From Sinotaia quadrata (taxonomy: Eukaryota > Mollusca > Gastropoda > Architaenioglossa > Viviparidae): DNA of 64,000 bases. The translations under genes and the position numbers were made by a program. The stretch is from NCBI GenBank assembly GCA_028829895.1, contig JALGAQ010000009.1:3038001-3102000 (forward strand), in the 5' to 3' direction. Every line of letters starts with the position of its first letter. Position 1 is the stretch's first letter. Shown here one piece after another: positions 1 to 11,670 of this stretch. The notes below the pieces were generated by a model that saw nothing but the letters and a program-made list of their open reading frames with translations, made no database searches and was not told the DNA's origin.

Positions 1-888
1 GAAGGACTGCAGCGACTAATAAGTTGCTTTGCCAATGCTTGTAAGGAATTTGGCCTGACCATTAGCTTAAACAAAACCAAGGTCATGGGCCAAGGGGTTA
101 GAAGTGTGCCGGAAATTCAGATTGATGTACACATACTAGAGGTAGTAAATGAGTTCTCTGATCTGGGATCCACTATCTCTAGTAACCTCTCCCTTGATTC
201 CGAAATAAGCAAGCGTATTGGCAAAGCAGCAACAATGATGTCCCGGCTCAATACACGCGTCTGGAAAAAACCGATGCTGACTAAAAACACAAAGATGCAA
301 ATCTACAGGTCTTGTGTGCTGAGCACCCTCCTCTACGGCAGTGAAACGTGGTCGCTGTATTCACACCAGCAACGCAGACTCAACGTCTTCCATCTACGAA
401 ATCTCCGAAGAATATTACGCAAAAATTGGCAAGATCACATTTCAAACAACGCCGTCTTGCAACGAGCCAGACTCCAAAGTATGTTTGCTCTCCTGGCTCA
501 CAGACGTCTGCGTTGGCTCGGCCACGTGAAGCGAATGAACTAAAATCGCATACCAAAGGCTGTGCTGTTTGGTGAGCTCGCAAATTGTTCGTGTCAGTTG
601 GAAGACCAAAACTACGCTATACTGACGTCTGCAAAACGAGGTATGAAAACCGGAGGAATCGACCTGGCAAATTGGGAAGAACATGCAGCGGACCGAAAGA
701 ACTGGAGAAACCTAATCAAGGCACCAGCTGCAAATGTCGACCAAGACCACATGAAGCCTCGGATCAAGAGAACAACCAGACAAAGCTCGTGTCTATGAAA
801 TCAAGCACCTGTTGCCTGTAGTAACTGTGGAAAACTCTGCCAGTCTAACATAGGCCTCTACATCCACAGACGACGGTGCAGTAAATAA
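1..888 (+). pseudogene. RTE-like LINE reverse transcriptase, C-terminal part (copy 1)
   Basis: This is the C-terminal third of a non-LTR retrotransposon endonuclease/reverse transcriptase protein; its 5' part lies outside the window. The frame reads through the conserved tail blocks YGSETW, LRRI, WQDHI and RWLGHV, which match the better preserved copy at 21.6-22.4 kb almost residue for residue. A nonsense codon (TAA at 541-543) interrupts it where the other copy has GAG GAA. Further on, the GELA and VGRPKLRY blocks lie in different frames, so two small compensating frameshifts are also present. The original frame resumes and ends at 886-888 after a CX2C...HX5C zinc-finger-like motif (from 817). 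Clade assignment to RTE-like rests on the tail architecture only. It is clearly a dead copy. Confidence 0.85.
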
Positions 889-1035
889 AATAAAATCAAG
901 GTGTGAATATATATGTGTAAATGCAAAAACGAAGAAACTGGAAGTACAGACTAAGGTGAAAGATATTTTTAAAAAATCTGGGGTGACAAAGACCAAAGTC
1001 ATTCGAGACTGACGGTAGCCAATCATTCAATATCA
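889..1035 (+). repeat. 3' untranslated tail of RTE-like LINE copy 1
   Basis: The A-rich stretch after the LINE stop codon ends with a segment around 1000-1030 (GAGACTGACGGT, then GCCAATCATTCA). It resembles the end of the 22.4-22.8 kb copy (GAGACCGACGGT near 22817). This gives an approximate 3' boundary for the element. No clear poly(A) tail or target duplication is visible. Confidence 0.5.
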
Positions 1036-3167
1036 ACGGATAAGACTTACAGGATGTTCTATGAAAGATTACTCACCCATCTTGACAGAAGAGCACTTAG
1101 CCGCTAGATTGGTTTTAGTATCATTTTTGGGGAATACGGAGAAAATTGTTATAGAGTACAGAGTCGAATTATACTACTGACCGTTCTTCTCATTCTATTA
1201 CATACATGTATTTGTTTAAGGCAATGTTCAGACTTCCAATCTATACGAATGTTGGGAATATCCTGAATTTCTCAGAAACCTTACTTCGATTATTCTTCAA
1301 TGTTATCTTATTTAAGGACAATGGATCAATTTCGCATAATTTTGGAGCGCATATTATTATGTGAGTTAACATTACACTCCTTTCTGGTCGGGTTATTTAT
1401 TATAGAATATTGATTATTGTTTTCTAATTATGGGACTTACATTTCATACTCGGCATGGGCTTTTATTATTTCTCTAGCCTTGGTATTTTTCCTTGGTAGT
1501 TTTGTTGCTCTTGGTGTTTATATGTGGCAGAAGTAACCCAGACTGGCAAGAATGATCAAGTAAACCAACAGGAAAATTTGAAAGAATCCCGATAGTATAA
1601 TCCACGTTCAACTCAGAACAAGACTGAACAACGAACGTAACAAAGATGATGAAGGGAATGGAATAAAATTTCCAACATTTGTAGACTAAAGGACGTGGTC
1701 ATCATTCACGGTAGATTACGTACTATACTCCGCCATCGATACAAGAATATGCAAATGAAAGCAGTGCCTATCCATCAAGCAAGACTCGGCAATGATTCGG
1801 AAAGGTTTCACTTCTGTCTCCACGTTCGTTCACACGAGTTGAGACCTATCTCGCAACTTGAAAATCGGGGCTCGGGCTTCGCGGGAATTGGATGGCTTGG
1901 CGAAATCAATCTTTATCAGGGGGATTGTGCCCGCACAAATCTAGCTCCCGAGTAGCGAAAGCTCCGCCTGTTGCTAGCAATGTGGCATGTAGAAACTTAG
2001 ACCCAACCACCATTATTGCTCACCGAATGTTGACAATCAGAAGACCGAAAATCACATTGTATGGTAGCTATATTTCATTTTTTAAAGGCCTGAAAGTGAC
2101 AACGTAATGACCATTAGGTCATTACACAAGCGGAAGACCTGTGATATCCAAATCCTTTCGATCCATACGGGCACGCGACTTATCGCTGCGACGGCAGACA
2201 ATTGATTGACCACAGTAAAATGTTTGAATTCGGCTGGAGGTCTACCTTGCTTGCAAGTTGATTGCAATTAATGTCGCCACAGGCACTTGTCAATACATCC
2301 GCTCCTGTTCCTTCAATTAACATCGCTGAGGGAACTCCAACCACCATGGACACAAAGAACGATTATGCCATACCAGCAGATTTTGACTTCCTAGTCCCGA
2401 CTGTAGCCATGCAGCATCAGCAAGTTCAACATGATCCAACCACCTAATGGAATGAGATAACGTCAACATAACAAGTGCAAGTATGTGTTAGTGGTAATCC
2501 ATGGGTACTACTGTCGCCTCCAGTTGGATATCGCCTAAACATCACCACTGCTACCCAGAGAAGTTATACGAATCGATAACCGCAGCCCATTTACCAAAAG
2601 AATTGACCTATACCTGAGTTTTGAGCAGACAAAGACGAACACAACACAATAAACCGGTTACACAGCCAGAATCAAACCAATAAGGTTTCATAAATTGCTT
2701 GACGCCGAACCAATCCATGAAGACATTGCAGATGGACCATCAAAAAGTGTATGTTGAAGTTTGTTTTACAAGAGGAAGTGTTGGGGACATCCTACGGTTC
2801 CCAAAAGCCTAAAAGATGCTCCAAACGGCATGAATTTCGATGACTGTTCAACTGACCACATTTAAGGACATCAAAACAATGTCTCCTATATTAGAGCATC
2901 TATTTTGATGTAAGTTCACATCGAACTCTTTTCTGATCTGATTATTCATATATTATATGTCATATATATTGTTTCATATTTTCATTTCCGCTTATGAGAT
3001 TTAACGGTAACGCAATCAGTACTTTGAAAGCGCATAAGCTTTTAGTATTTCTTTGGCATTGAGATTTTTCCGAATACCAGCTAATATGATGTTTTGAATT
3101 TTGGGTAGCAGAAGCAAAAAGTAATCTAAAAGGGAGAATTAAAAGAATAAGATGGTACCACATTTAC
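1036..3167. other. No recognisable gene
   Basis: About 2.1 kb without a feature I can support. A more GC-rich patch lies at roughly 1840-1990. A short open frame at 2262-2447 (+) is rich in Pro, Thr and Gln but has no family motif. I see no RNA gene or element end here. Confidence 0.4.
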
Positions 3168-3600
3168 GTAACAGGATCGTTGCAGTCTTAAATTCACACA
3201 TTCCCAGGTCCATCTCAAACTTCCGTCCCCCATTTTCTGTTTATATCTCACATACTTTGAACATGTTTGTTTTACCCCTCACTTGTTTTGCATTCGTGCT
3301 TCGGTTGACGTTATCGCATCACTATGTTTCGTGTGCTTTGACTGTTTCTCAGGTAGCTTGTTTACATAACTCTCTATTGTTAGCAGGAAGGTCGCCGATA
3401 TTTTTCCGTTGAACATTTAAACATTTGTTTGACCCATAGACCCCAATCTTTGGGTAATTGTATTTTGCTTGTTATAATTGCTGTTTAATAAAACATCTCT
3501 AATAGTGTCCACTGGATCGTGTTTGTTCTGACATACTCGACTTAGGATATTGAAGAGCGTATTGTCCAAATTATGGGATATAATTGAAGATCTTAAAGTT
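3168..3600 (-). repeat. Repeat A, copy 1
   Basis: This block of about 430 bp recurs at 12405-12795 (minus) and 27360-27775 (plus). The shared sequence includes the CATCTCAAACTTCC side near 3210, the stretch CTCAGGTAGCTTGTTTACA, and ATACTCGACTTAGG near 3533. The copies carry many substitutions, so they are old. The coding content is listed separately. Confidence 0.75.
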
Positions 3601-3614
3601 CCGAAGAATTCCAA
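3279..3614 (-). pseudogene. Repeat A open frame, copy 1 (unknown protein)
   Basis: The minus strand encodes a C-terminal protein segment containing LDNTLFNILSR, then DTIRDVLLN, then NTITQRLGSMGQTN. The same segment is open in the 12.5 kb copy. In this copy it is broken by a TAA after GQTN. It is also broken by an extra T in the T-run near 3402 (five Ts where the other copy has four). The frame otherwise continues to the same stop position as the 12.5 kb copy (stop at 3279-3281). I do not recognise the family. It could be part of an uncharacterised element protein or a duplicated host exon. Confidence 0.5.
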
Positions 3615-3822
3615 AGAAGAATTAATACAATGAATCCGTTGAAGTGTTCGAACTCAGTGGCATCGCAGGAGAAACCGGGATCACTGGATACGGAAAGGAA
3701 TCGCCGACAGGTCTCATCCGAGACGAGGTTAGTCTCTGATTGCTTTGGTGTTTCTAGCAGTAATGCAGTAATGTATTACTAGTACTACTTAATTTACTTA
3801 CTTACTTACTTATTAAATTTTT

Positions 3823-4620
3823 GAGGAACAGAACCTGCAGTTAGAGAAGCAACGCCGCGAGATACAACGGCTGCTGAGAACTATTAACGAAAGGAACAGT
3901 GGGGAGGTAAATGACTATAAACAGTAAAGTAGCAAAATCGTGCCCTGCTTTTAGCGAATATCTGAATGATTACGAGGCAAACGTAGCACACAAGTCGCTA
4001 CGTACAGTCTTCAAGAAGTCGAATAGAGCATGTCAAATCGAAGCCTAAGTAACCGCTCTTAGTAGTGTTACCTTACCTAAGGTTGAACTTTGCATTTTTG
4101 AGGGTAATCCACTGGAATATAATCTGTTTATCTGCAGATGTTAAATCAAGAGTATCCGACCCTCGGGAACGACTCTTGCAGTTGAAGCATTACCGCAAAT
4201 GCACGGCGAAAGTCGCTGTTAAAGATTGTTGGCTATAGCCTATAGTAGGGCACACACAATTTTGGAGCAACTTTATGGCAATCCTCATCAGGCAGATGAA
4301 TGTAATAAGCCCTTAAAATTTCCGAAAAAATGCTGCTGTTTAACGATCAGATCCAAGTTTCATCCACAAAGAATTCTGAAAATATGTAATCGCTGTTAAG
4401 CCGTTTGCAATATCCGGTAAATGGCCAGATAGCCCATTGTTTATTTTCGGGTTATTATGGAGAACAATTGACCCGACTCCTATCCGTGACTTTGTAGCAT
4501 AGGATCATGCCAGCACTTCTTCATTCGTCAATAATTATCTCGACGGAAAATACTCGTCTCCTTCAAAATCTGCATCTGTATGATATGCAGTTAGCCTAGC
4601 CTATTGAGAGTACATGCGGT
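3823..4620 (+). pseudogene. BEL/Pao gag relic
   Basis: This is a degenerate gag of a BEL/Pao LTR retrotransposon, lying just upstream of BEL-1. It begins with a coiled-coil-like segment (EEQNLQLEKQRREIQ, from 3823). From 4073 the DUF1759-type gag core follows, with LPKVELCIFEGNPLEY, a frameshift, then RLLQLKHY, and then ILEQLYGNPHQA near 4300. BEL-1, BEL-2 and BEL-3 encode the same blocks. Several stops and frameshifts make it non-functional. A possible N-terminal piece with an ATG at 3630 reads open for about 40 codons. No LTR was found for this copy, so it may be an older insertion invaded by BEL-1. Confidence 0.65.
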
Positions 4621-4755
4621 TGCATGAATCGACCAAAATGACCTCACCGAAATAAAGCATCCTTTTCAAAGTCGATGATTTTTACATCAACTTCAAATCT
4701 GTTTCTGTCGTCCATCAACAAACCATCCGCATCTAGGTATATATGACAGTACTAT

Positions 4756-5180
4756 TGTAGAAGAATTCCTGCGGTGCATCCCCCAATAACCCCTGCTGGA
4801 CCCCTCAGTCCCCATATTGACCTGAATTTTGTTTCTATGCATTTCTTGTTTGTGACCTTCAATGAACTTCGTTTTGGTGACAGCGTGAAGATTGTAATGG
4901 TGTATCTAGCATGTGTTCCCTCTTTTTCGAATAACTTTGGTAACTCTTTCCAGTTGTGTTCGCTGTATTGGTGATCTATTGTGTTAAGGTTGTTCGGAGT
5001 ATATTTTTTTGAAATTGGAGGTTTGTGATGTACTCCTTTAAATGTATATTTCATTTAGAATCGCGTGTATATAAGCGTTTATCGAGGTACTTGGTTCTTG
5101 ATTGATATTTTTTGGGCGCACATCTCCGGGTTTAAACATACTGCAACGGCAGAGAGAATTTATTTGGATAAGTTCTTACA
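4756..5180 (+). repeat. BEL-1 5' LTR
   Basis: About 425 bp, nearly identical to 7737-8149. The main difference is an extra stretch around 5010-5030 that is absent from the 3' copy. Divergent copies occur at 11356-11670, 17572-17890, 23034-23728, 26487-26895 and 42604-42812. Confidence 0.85.
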
Positions 5181-5313
5181 ATTCTCAAAATGTTTTCCCC
5201 AAAACCTGGTTTCGGCAATGAATTTTGGGCCGAATACGCGCAAGACACAGCGTTGTTAATGGATTGAATGGACCTCCCGGATAGAGACCAGGATAACGTT
5301 CAGAAGATGCGTA

Positions 5314-6535
5314 ATGTCCCGATTTTTAAATTCTCCTGTATATCGACGTAGTTCACTTCTAGTTAAAAGCCAAACTCCATTTGTTGATGTTAATGTTAGA
5401 TACGATCAGCGTTGTACCCATGACATTGTTAACAGCCCGCATAACGACAGCCGTAGGATTATTGGTGGTGTTAGTCACATTTATCCCGTTGATCCATCTA
5501 GTAATGGTGAGTACCCAAATTTGGAGGACAAACGTGAAGAAAAGCGTCACTTGATAGCAAGATTAATATGCATCGAGGAACATGAATCCAAATGAAAGAT
5601 CCAGCTTCGTCTTGAAGATGCTGGGCCGAGCTCAGCGATAGGAATCTAAGATAGAATTCATGTGAACGAGCGTTTAAGACACATGAAACACTTCGCAATA
5701 AATTCAACGCAAACTTTAGCTCCTACATTTGTTCTCACGACATTCAGAAGCTCTCTGCCCCCATGTAGTGGTAGTGCAGCCATTCGACGGCTACCCGCAG
5801 CGTTACTGGAAATTTGTCAAAACACTCCGCTATTTCGTCGAACAGTGTATACCCGATTATGGCACGAGGCTGCAGTACCTGAAGCATTACTGTACCGGTC
5901 AGGCAAGTGAGGCGATATCTGAGATAGAAAGTCACAAATCGGAGCATGGCTACGCTATGGCATGGGAACTACTAGAGAATTTATACGGTAGAGACCAATT
6001 AGTCGTTGATATAATCATCGAAGCTCTGCTGTGAAATCTCAAGAGGTCCCACGACGATGCTGAATCGCTAGCATGCTTAGCAATCAAGATGCGCCACTGC
6101 TACATTACATTACAGCGGCGAAGTTGCACTGGAGAGCTGGACGCCATGCGGACTTTGGTGAAGATCGTTGAGACTCTTCCTGATGATGCTAGAAAAGGAT
6201 GGGCTAGGTTTGCACAGGAGAGGTCAAAATTCAGGCATGATGTCCATTTCATGGATCTATGAAAGTTTGTTGAGGAAGAGTCACAATTCAGACAGGAGAG
6301 GTTCGGCCGGTTTATGCAACCACCTGTGCTCGTATGGAGAGAATCACCGCACGTACGGAAGAAAAATAGACCGAGTGATTTAGGTCCGTTTCGGGCGAGA
6401 CAATTCTCGACAACGGGAAAAGAAGTAACTTGCCTGTTCCGTCGAAAGCCTCATGAATTAAAATTCCTGCCACGCGTTCCTCATAATGAATCTAACTCAG
6501 AGGTGGTCCGCGGTGCGACGTTATAAGATAAGAAT
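5314..6535 (+). pseudogene. BEL-1 gag
   Basis: This is capsid-type protein sequence of a BEL/Pao element. The N-terminal part (5314-5595) ends in a charged helix-forming segment (LEDKREEKRHLIARL). After a frameshift, the DUF1759-type core runs from about 5780 (PFDGYPQRYWKFVK, YFVEQCI, LQYLKHYCTGQA, AWELLENLYG). It then continues through ETLPDD and RQERFGRFM. In-frame stops occur at about 6034 and 6260, and the first cysteine of the downstream zinc region has been lost (CLFRRKPHEL where BEL-3 has CALCRSPHDL). The same order of blocks is present in BEL-3 at 24.1-24.9 kb. Confidence 0.8.
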
Positions 6536-6537
6536 AG

Positions 6538-6602
6538 TGCTTTATTTATCCCAAATGGGATGAATTTTCAGCCAGTTACATGCATTCCAATATTACAAAA
6601 AA
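6538..6602 (-). repeat. Repeat B fragment inside BEL-1
   Basis: About 65 bp (TGCTTTATTTATCCCAAATG, then TTTTCAGCCAGTTACATG) match the end of repeat B at 10.3 kb in reverse orientation and at 23.16 kb. It sits between two gag-pol blocks that are adjacent in BEL-3, so it is an insertion. It is heavily truncated compared with the other two copies. Confidence 0.7.
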
Positions 6603-6603
6603 T

Positions 6604-6978
6604 AAAATATTTGCGACGTTATCTTGTGGGCTTCGTGTGTCTCGGGAACGGTCACAGGTGCGAAGTATGCTTTGTAGATAAATACTGCGGAGCGGACGGA
6701 TGCAAAGCGCATCACCATCGCTTGTTGTATTATGTCAAACGGGAAATAGATCTCGCCTTAAGTTTAACACCTGTGGGTCGACCAGGTCGGGCACTGAGAG
6801 TAAGGTCTTCTTAGGTGTGCTACCAGTTCGCATAGTGGGTCCCAAGAAGAAGCTGATGGCTAACGCACTTTTGGATAACGGCTCGGACGTCACTTTGATC
6901 AAAGAAAAGATAGCCAGAGCCCAGGGCGTAAATGGAGTTAAAACGTCTCGCTTGAGTTGTGCAATTCTCAAGCGTTAA
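6604..6978 (+). pseudogene. BEL-1 zinc-finger region and aspartic protease
   Basis: After the inserted repeat the frame resumes with RRYLVGFVCLGNGH. This is a damaged counterpart of the zinc knuckle in BEL-3 (CFVCLKRGH). A Cys/His-rich block follows (GCKAHHHRLL). In another frame comes the retroviral-type protease segment with ALLDNGSDVTLI, the D-(T/S)-G-like active site of Pao-type proteases (here D-N-G-S). Coding similarity stops near 6978. A frameshift between the zinc and protease parts makes this copy non-functional. Confidence 0.75.
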
Positions 6979-7736
6979 AATTATCTTCCTTTCCGCCTGT
7001 CAAAGCAGATACTATGCATAAAGATGATATTAGCTCTTTGAAGGATGGGATTGCCAACGTTTGGTTACAGGAAGAATCTTATTTTCTTGTGATTCTACCG
7101 CTGAATTAGGCAATATTTCTAAGCCGTTCGACTCTCGTCGTTTTGAGGCAACTGGTTCCCACGAGACTTTATTTCGAACATTTGGAACAATTTTCTCCGG
7201 AATGTAGCTTTTGGTGCAGCTCTCGATTTATATTTACTTTCTACATAAACATTTGAGGCTGTGGGCCTTTGTAGAATTTTCAATAAATTCGACTTACCCA
7301 GATGCTCACATTGATTGCTGTCTCGCCGTCTCAGGTCCCGATGAAAATCAATTTGCGCTCCCTCGTCATGTTGGATGGAGCGAGGAATTGCCTCACCCAA
7401 ATAATTTATTGTATTATGGTAAAGAAAAATCATCAAGATGTGATGTTGTTGATCTTCATTTGTGGTTAACGCGATGCGATAATTAAGATGTGTTTTATCA
7501 AAAGTCTCCGATTAGTACGTCGGTTGTGGTCGTCTGAGTCTCTAAGGGGCTGGCTTGCAACTGTTGTAGCAAGAGTTATAATCGTAATTTCACTAATAAT
7601 AATTTCAGTGTGTGCCAGCGCAGAGCACAGCCGTAGGTCGGTGGGCGGCAGCGACAACCAAAAGGCTAGTTGGGGGTGGAAAGGGACATTGAACCAGGTC
7701 AGGGGGAGTTGAAATAGTGGCCGATTTGGTGGGTAG
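6979..7736. other. BEL-1 3' internal region without pol
   Basis: Where reverse transcriptase, RNase H and integrase should be, 6979-7500 shows no recognisable motif in any frame. From about 7540 the sequence matches the noncoding 3' internal segment of BEL-3 (26320-26486). It also matches, in reverse, that of BEL-2 (11671-11880), leading into the 3' LTR. Confidence 0.6.
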
Positions 7737-8149
7737 TGTAGAAGGATTCCCCCTGTGCATCCCTAATTGCCCCTGCTGCCCCCCTTAGTCCCCATATTGA
7801 CCTGAATTTTGTTTCTATGCATTTCTTGTTTGTGACCTTCAATGAACTTCGTTTTGGTGACAGCGTGAAGATTGTAATGGTGTATCTAGCATGTGTTCCC
7901 TCTTTTTCGAATAACTTTGGTAACTCTTTCCAGTTGTGTTTCGCTGTATTGGTGATCTATTGTGTTAAGGTTGTTCGGAGTATATTTTTTGTTGTGATGT
8001 ACTCCTTTAAATGTATATTTCATTTAGAATCGCGTGTATATAAGCGTTTATCGAGGTACTTGGTTCTTGATTGATATTTTTTGGGCGCACATCTCCGGGT
8101 TTAAACATACTGCAACGGCAGAGAGAATTTATTTGGATAAGTTCTTACA
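7737..8149 (+). repeat. BEL-1 3' LTR
   Basis: Direct repeat of 4756-5180, about 413 bp, from TGTAGAAGG to TTCTTACA. It is followed by TCTAT, compared with ACTAT in front of the 5' LTR. Confidence 0.85.
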
Positions 8150-9265
8150 TCTATGCTTATCCTTTCAAGGTCTCTTTCTTCAAACATCTTCTTGTTGGTT
8201 TCACAGCAGTAGCGAGGCATTGTAGTTCAGCCTACCGATTGATTATCCCGAGAAGGATTGGTCATTATCATGGAATTCGCTTAGACATGTAAGTAAGTCA
8301 TCAACGAAGATATTTGTGATTAGTTAATCCATGTCTTATTTGTATCACAGTCTTCGTGTTCGGACGCAGTCTTCTCAGTTTCATTATTAGCTTATCTGGC
8401 TTGGCCGGCAAAATGGTATTTGAGGTAAGGTTAGCTACTACAGGCATTCATCAGACATTGCCCCAAGAAGTAACGAAATCAGCTGACGAACTTATAATAA
8501 CGTTCAGGATTATCATCCAGTACTTCTACCAGCTTCACACCGGGAAGACACTATCTGAGCAATGTGACGTCCAGCAACCATGCTAGATACTTTGGAGAGT
8601 TTATCTTTTGCGGCCTTGTTTGGTCCAATCCGTCGTCTATTTGTAATTTCATCAGTGTCTACTTTCAGCATTCGGAGCCACATATCCGGTCGGATGCTAT
8701 TTCACAAAGTTCGTCTCATAGGCTCATTTAAGTTTATGCATTCTGGACTTCAGGTGAAAGTTCTTTTATTTTTCCTTACCATTTGTGTTTGATCCTTCGT
8801 GATAAAGAAATCTCAATCAACGCGCCATATCACTATATATCGCTCCTAAAATTAAATTTTAGGGAGCCATCTTAAAAGTCAACTGACTGAAGCTCACCTG
8901 CCTTTACAGGTTAAGTAAAGCTGGGGGATAAGCGCCAGTTTGTTGTCAGTCAGAAAGCAATTTACTCAAAGAAACTTCTGAAGCAACTAATAATAATACT
9001 TTTACCAATAATAATGATTATTATAGTGTTATTATTATCATCAATGCTACAACTAACAGTAATTTTGAAGCAAAATTACAACAAACGCTTGGAACACAAT
9101 CCTCAAGATGTCAATATAAACATCGAACAACACACATAGATATTTATTTTAAATTAGCACAACATAAAATTGTCACCAGAGATTTTCAATCCACAAGATT
9201 TATTTGCACTAATATGTCCGTACTCACACGCTGAGACAAAATGGTCACCAAGACTGTCTATACAT
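8150..9265. other. Unassigned region with exon-like pieces
   Basis: No transposon similarity is visible. Several splice-like junctions occur on the plus strand: a donor GTAAGTAAG at 8289 followed after about 60 bp by an acceptor (TGTATCACAG, ending near 8350), and a donor-like GTGAAAG at 8753. The open stretch 8580-8752 ends at that last donor. The frames do not join into one convincing protein, so I do not call a gene. A 9-bp inverted repeat (CCTAAAATT / AATTTTAGG) lies at 8845-8863. Confidence 0.25.
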
Positions 9266-9451
9266 TCATTCATCTATTTGTAAAAATATAACATTCAGGT
9301 GCCTGCGCTTAATTTCCTCTTCCTTCACAAGATGACTGGTATAGTCCTTGTACGACGCGATGTAGATGCGAGTTTTCATGGACAAGTCAGGCAACTCCAT
9401 GGTAGCTGGCTGAACATAATGCACACATGAATGCAGGTAAAGGGATGGCAT
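9266..9451 (-). CDS. Short open frame, unknown
   Basis: A 61-codon open frame on the minus strand with a protein-like composition (for example a charged segment near KEEEIKRRH). I recognise no family, it has no neighbour that explains it, and an AT-rich genome produces such frames by chance. It could be a host exon. Confidence 0.12.
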   Translation of the reverse strand: MPSLYLHSCVHYVQPATMELPDLSMKTRIYIASYKDYTSHLVKEEEIKRRHLNVIFLQIDE

Positions 9452-10029
9452 TCATAAATGAATGGGTTAGAATGGTCCGACTGAGTACTGCTTTGCAGGA
9501 AAGGCAATATTCGACAGCAAGAATATCCGAACATGTGATGAACAAGTCATAATTGTATCCTATGGAAAGATGATAAGAATCTTCAATCAGAATGCTTCTG
9601 AGCCCTGTAATTGCCCGAGAACTCTGATTTTGAATAGGTTGTACCTCCGATCTGTTGATGAGAGCTTGAGAAATTTATTGAACCTGGAGAGATGTGCAAG
9701 TCCCGGTGAACACGTTTGCTCTATTGAAACAGTTTATGCGATTCTAAATCATAACCAATAATAAAAATATATGTATATTACATTTAATGTTCACGCAAAT
9801 AGAGCAAAACAACTAGCGCAAAAGGGGAAATATCTACAGCAAAACAAATATTGGCTATAAAGTAATTTTCAATGGAATAATTAATCAAAAGTGAGTTATC
9901 TCATAGGAAGACGCTTTTAGTACCCGTGAATCAAAAGATAAGAATTAAAATGCGGAAAGTGTGGTAACTTAATCAAACATTATATCGATGGGTCATAGTC
10001 AATGGGAATCACAGGGTTAGGGGTTAAGT
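9452..10029. other. No recognisable gene
   Basis: AT-rich sequence with only short chance open frames. Confidence 0.4.
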
Positions 10030-10403
10030 TAGGATGGATAGGGAATGAATCATGATTCTTTTACAAGGATCGCTGTTGGGACTGTCGAGGTTATCAAATC
10101 GCAGTCTGCGGTATTTGCGTGTTGCTTAAAAGTCTCGCTTGGCGCGGCTTTCGATTCGGCTACACGTCAAAAACACCACTCAGTTACATGTGATTCCGAT
10201 ATGAGTAATGAAGGTGCAGGTGATGTGTTGAACTGGAGAAATGACACTGACCTTGAAAACAGCGGATTTATGAAATGGAACGACAGTGAAGAACAACATG
10301 ATGGATGAACACTTTCTTTTTGTAATATTGGAAAATCATGTAACTTGCTGAAAATCCATCCCATTTGGGATAAACGAAGCATTATTATAATATTATTATT
10401 ATT
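10030..10403 (+). repeat. Repeat B, longest copy, with (ATT)n tail
   Basis: The block ends with the characteristic CCCATTTGGGATAAA and an ATT-rich microsatellite tail (10382-10403). The same block appears in reverse at 23127-23400 and, truncated, at 6538-6602. A microsatellite tail and variable 5' truncation are typical of the 3' end of a LINE or of a SINE mobilised by one. An open frame through 10045-10308 may be residual coding sequence. The 5' limit is uncertain because the 23 kb copy begins only at the equivalent of 10143. Confidence 0.65.
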
Positions 10404-11355
10404 GAACGAAAGTTGTGATTAGACCAGTTTACGATCAACCGCACTACATGTGTTTAACAATGCGATATAATCAGCTTCTCGGTGATATTTAATTTATAGA
10501 AATCACCCGTTTAGCACTTTCTCAGCGGACCAAAATGCTCAGTTTCAGTGTTTCCTAGACTCCCATAGTACGCAGATGACCAGTGTCATAAAAAGTTCAT
10601 AGTCATTGGGGCGAACTGATTTCAAATTCATCAAAACTAAATTCTACGTACGTTATATCTTTAGGAAACACGTCTGCGTAAATCCAAAGTACTCACTTTA
10701 GGCTAACTTCGGGACCAGACTCCTTCCAATGGTATTTGCAATCAATGTGGAGCTCCAGAACAGAGAACAGAACAGTGTTTAGAGCAGGAATTAGAACAAG
10801 TTTTCCCACAATATCTCTCCATTGACCATTCAACAAATTTACGATAGTACGTTTTTCCCCCGCTTTCTACGTTCTCTTTGTTTATTCAATCTCTCAGTTA
10901 TGTCTATTCCGATTTTCTACAGAGGAAGCAGGCTAAAGCGAAACAGTGAATCCTTTCACTTGGAAATATCTTCATGACAGAAAAATCGGAATAATGATGT
11001 GTTTAAGCCCAACTACATTGGCCTTGAACCATCGAGGTTAAACTGCCCGCTATTAACCCCCGATGAACTGTGATTGACTAATTTTCAACAATAAATGTCC
11101 CATGTCATCTTAACATCCATGTAGTCTAACACCATGAGGTCTCTCCGCTCTATGGAAAATGATTGTGCATAACAATTTGGTTTCCGTTTGATAGTAACCT
11201 CGGTAGGTGCTTTGCATTGCAATTCGCATGATTGCTCGCGCTCAATTGCGTTTTAAGGGTATTTGGACCGTATATCAATGAAATTTAGTGTTAGTTATCC
11301 GTATGGGAGGTATGCACTCAGAAATTTTGGCGTCAACCAAATTTTCCAAGCTTTG
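10404..11355. other. No recognisable gene
   Basis: About 950 bp without motif or repeat that I can identify. Confidence 0.4.
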
Positions 11356-11670
11356 TGTAAAAACTTTGTCCAAATAAAGCTCTCTCTGCCGTTAGAGGTA
11401 GTTTCAAACCCGTAGGTATGCGCTGCAATAAATGTCAATCAAGAACCGAATTCCTCCAAAGACGCTTATGTACTCTTACACAGAGGATTACTAATGTAGC
11501 AAACACGAGAAATACACCAGCACAACCGTCACGCTGTCATCAAAGTGAAAGTTGGCAAGGTCACAAAGGTCATAAAACAGAACGGTTTATCAACTCTAGG
11601 ATAGATCAATAGGATAGGCTGGCAGTACCACCAAAGGCAATTAAGAATGCACGGATGGAATTCTTCTACA
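11356..11670 (-). repeat. BEL-2 3' LTR
   Basis: The reverse complement aligns to the BEL-1 LTR from TGTAGAAGAATTCC (at the 11670 end) to the terminal part. The blocks CTCTCTGCCGTT and ATCAATCAAGAACC-like are shared. About 315 bp, so internally deleted relative to the 413-425 bp LTRs of BEL-1. Confidence 0.75.

Larger units (their letters stand above)
4756..8149 (+). mobile_element. BEL/Pao LTR retrotransposon BEL-1, lacking polymerase
   Basis: The element runs from a 5' LTR (4756-5180) to a 3' LTR (7737-8149). Both LTRs start TGTAGAAG and end TTCTTACA. The flanking 5 bp are ACTAT on the left and TCTAT on the right, a plausible target duplication with one mismatch. The interior codes for gag, a zinc-finger region and an aspartic protease. 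I found no reverse transcriptase, RNase H or integrase. Repeat B is inserted in the coding region at 6538-6602. The family is the one known from schistosomes as Saci-1-like BEL/Pao, assigned here by motif resemblance only. Confidence 0.8.

Noticed and set aside
3168..3414. Plus-strand frames in repeat A (SHTLNMFVLPLTCFA and similar) as a membrane protein gene
   Set aside because: The frame conserved between copies is on the minus strand; the hydrophobic plus-strand reading is its shadow.
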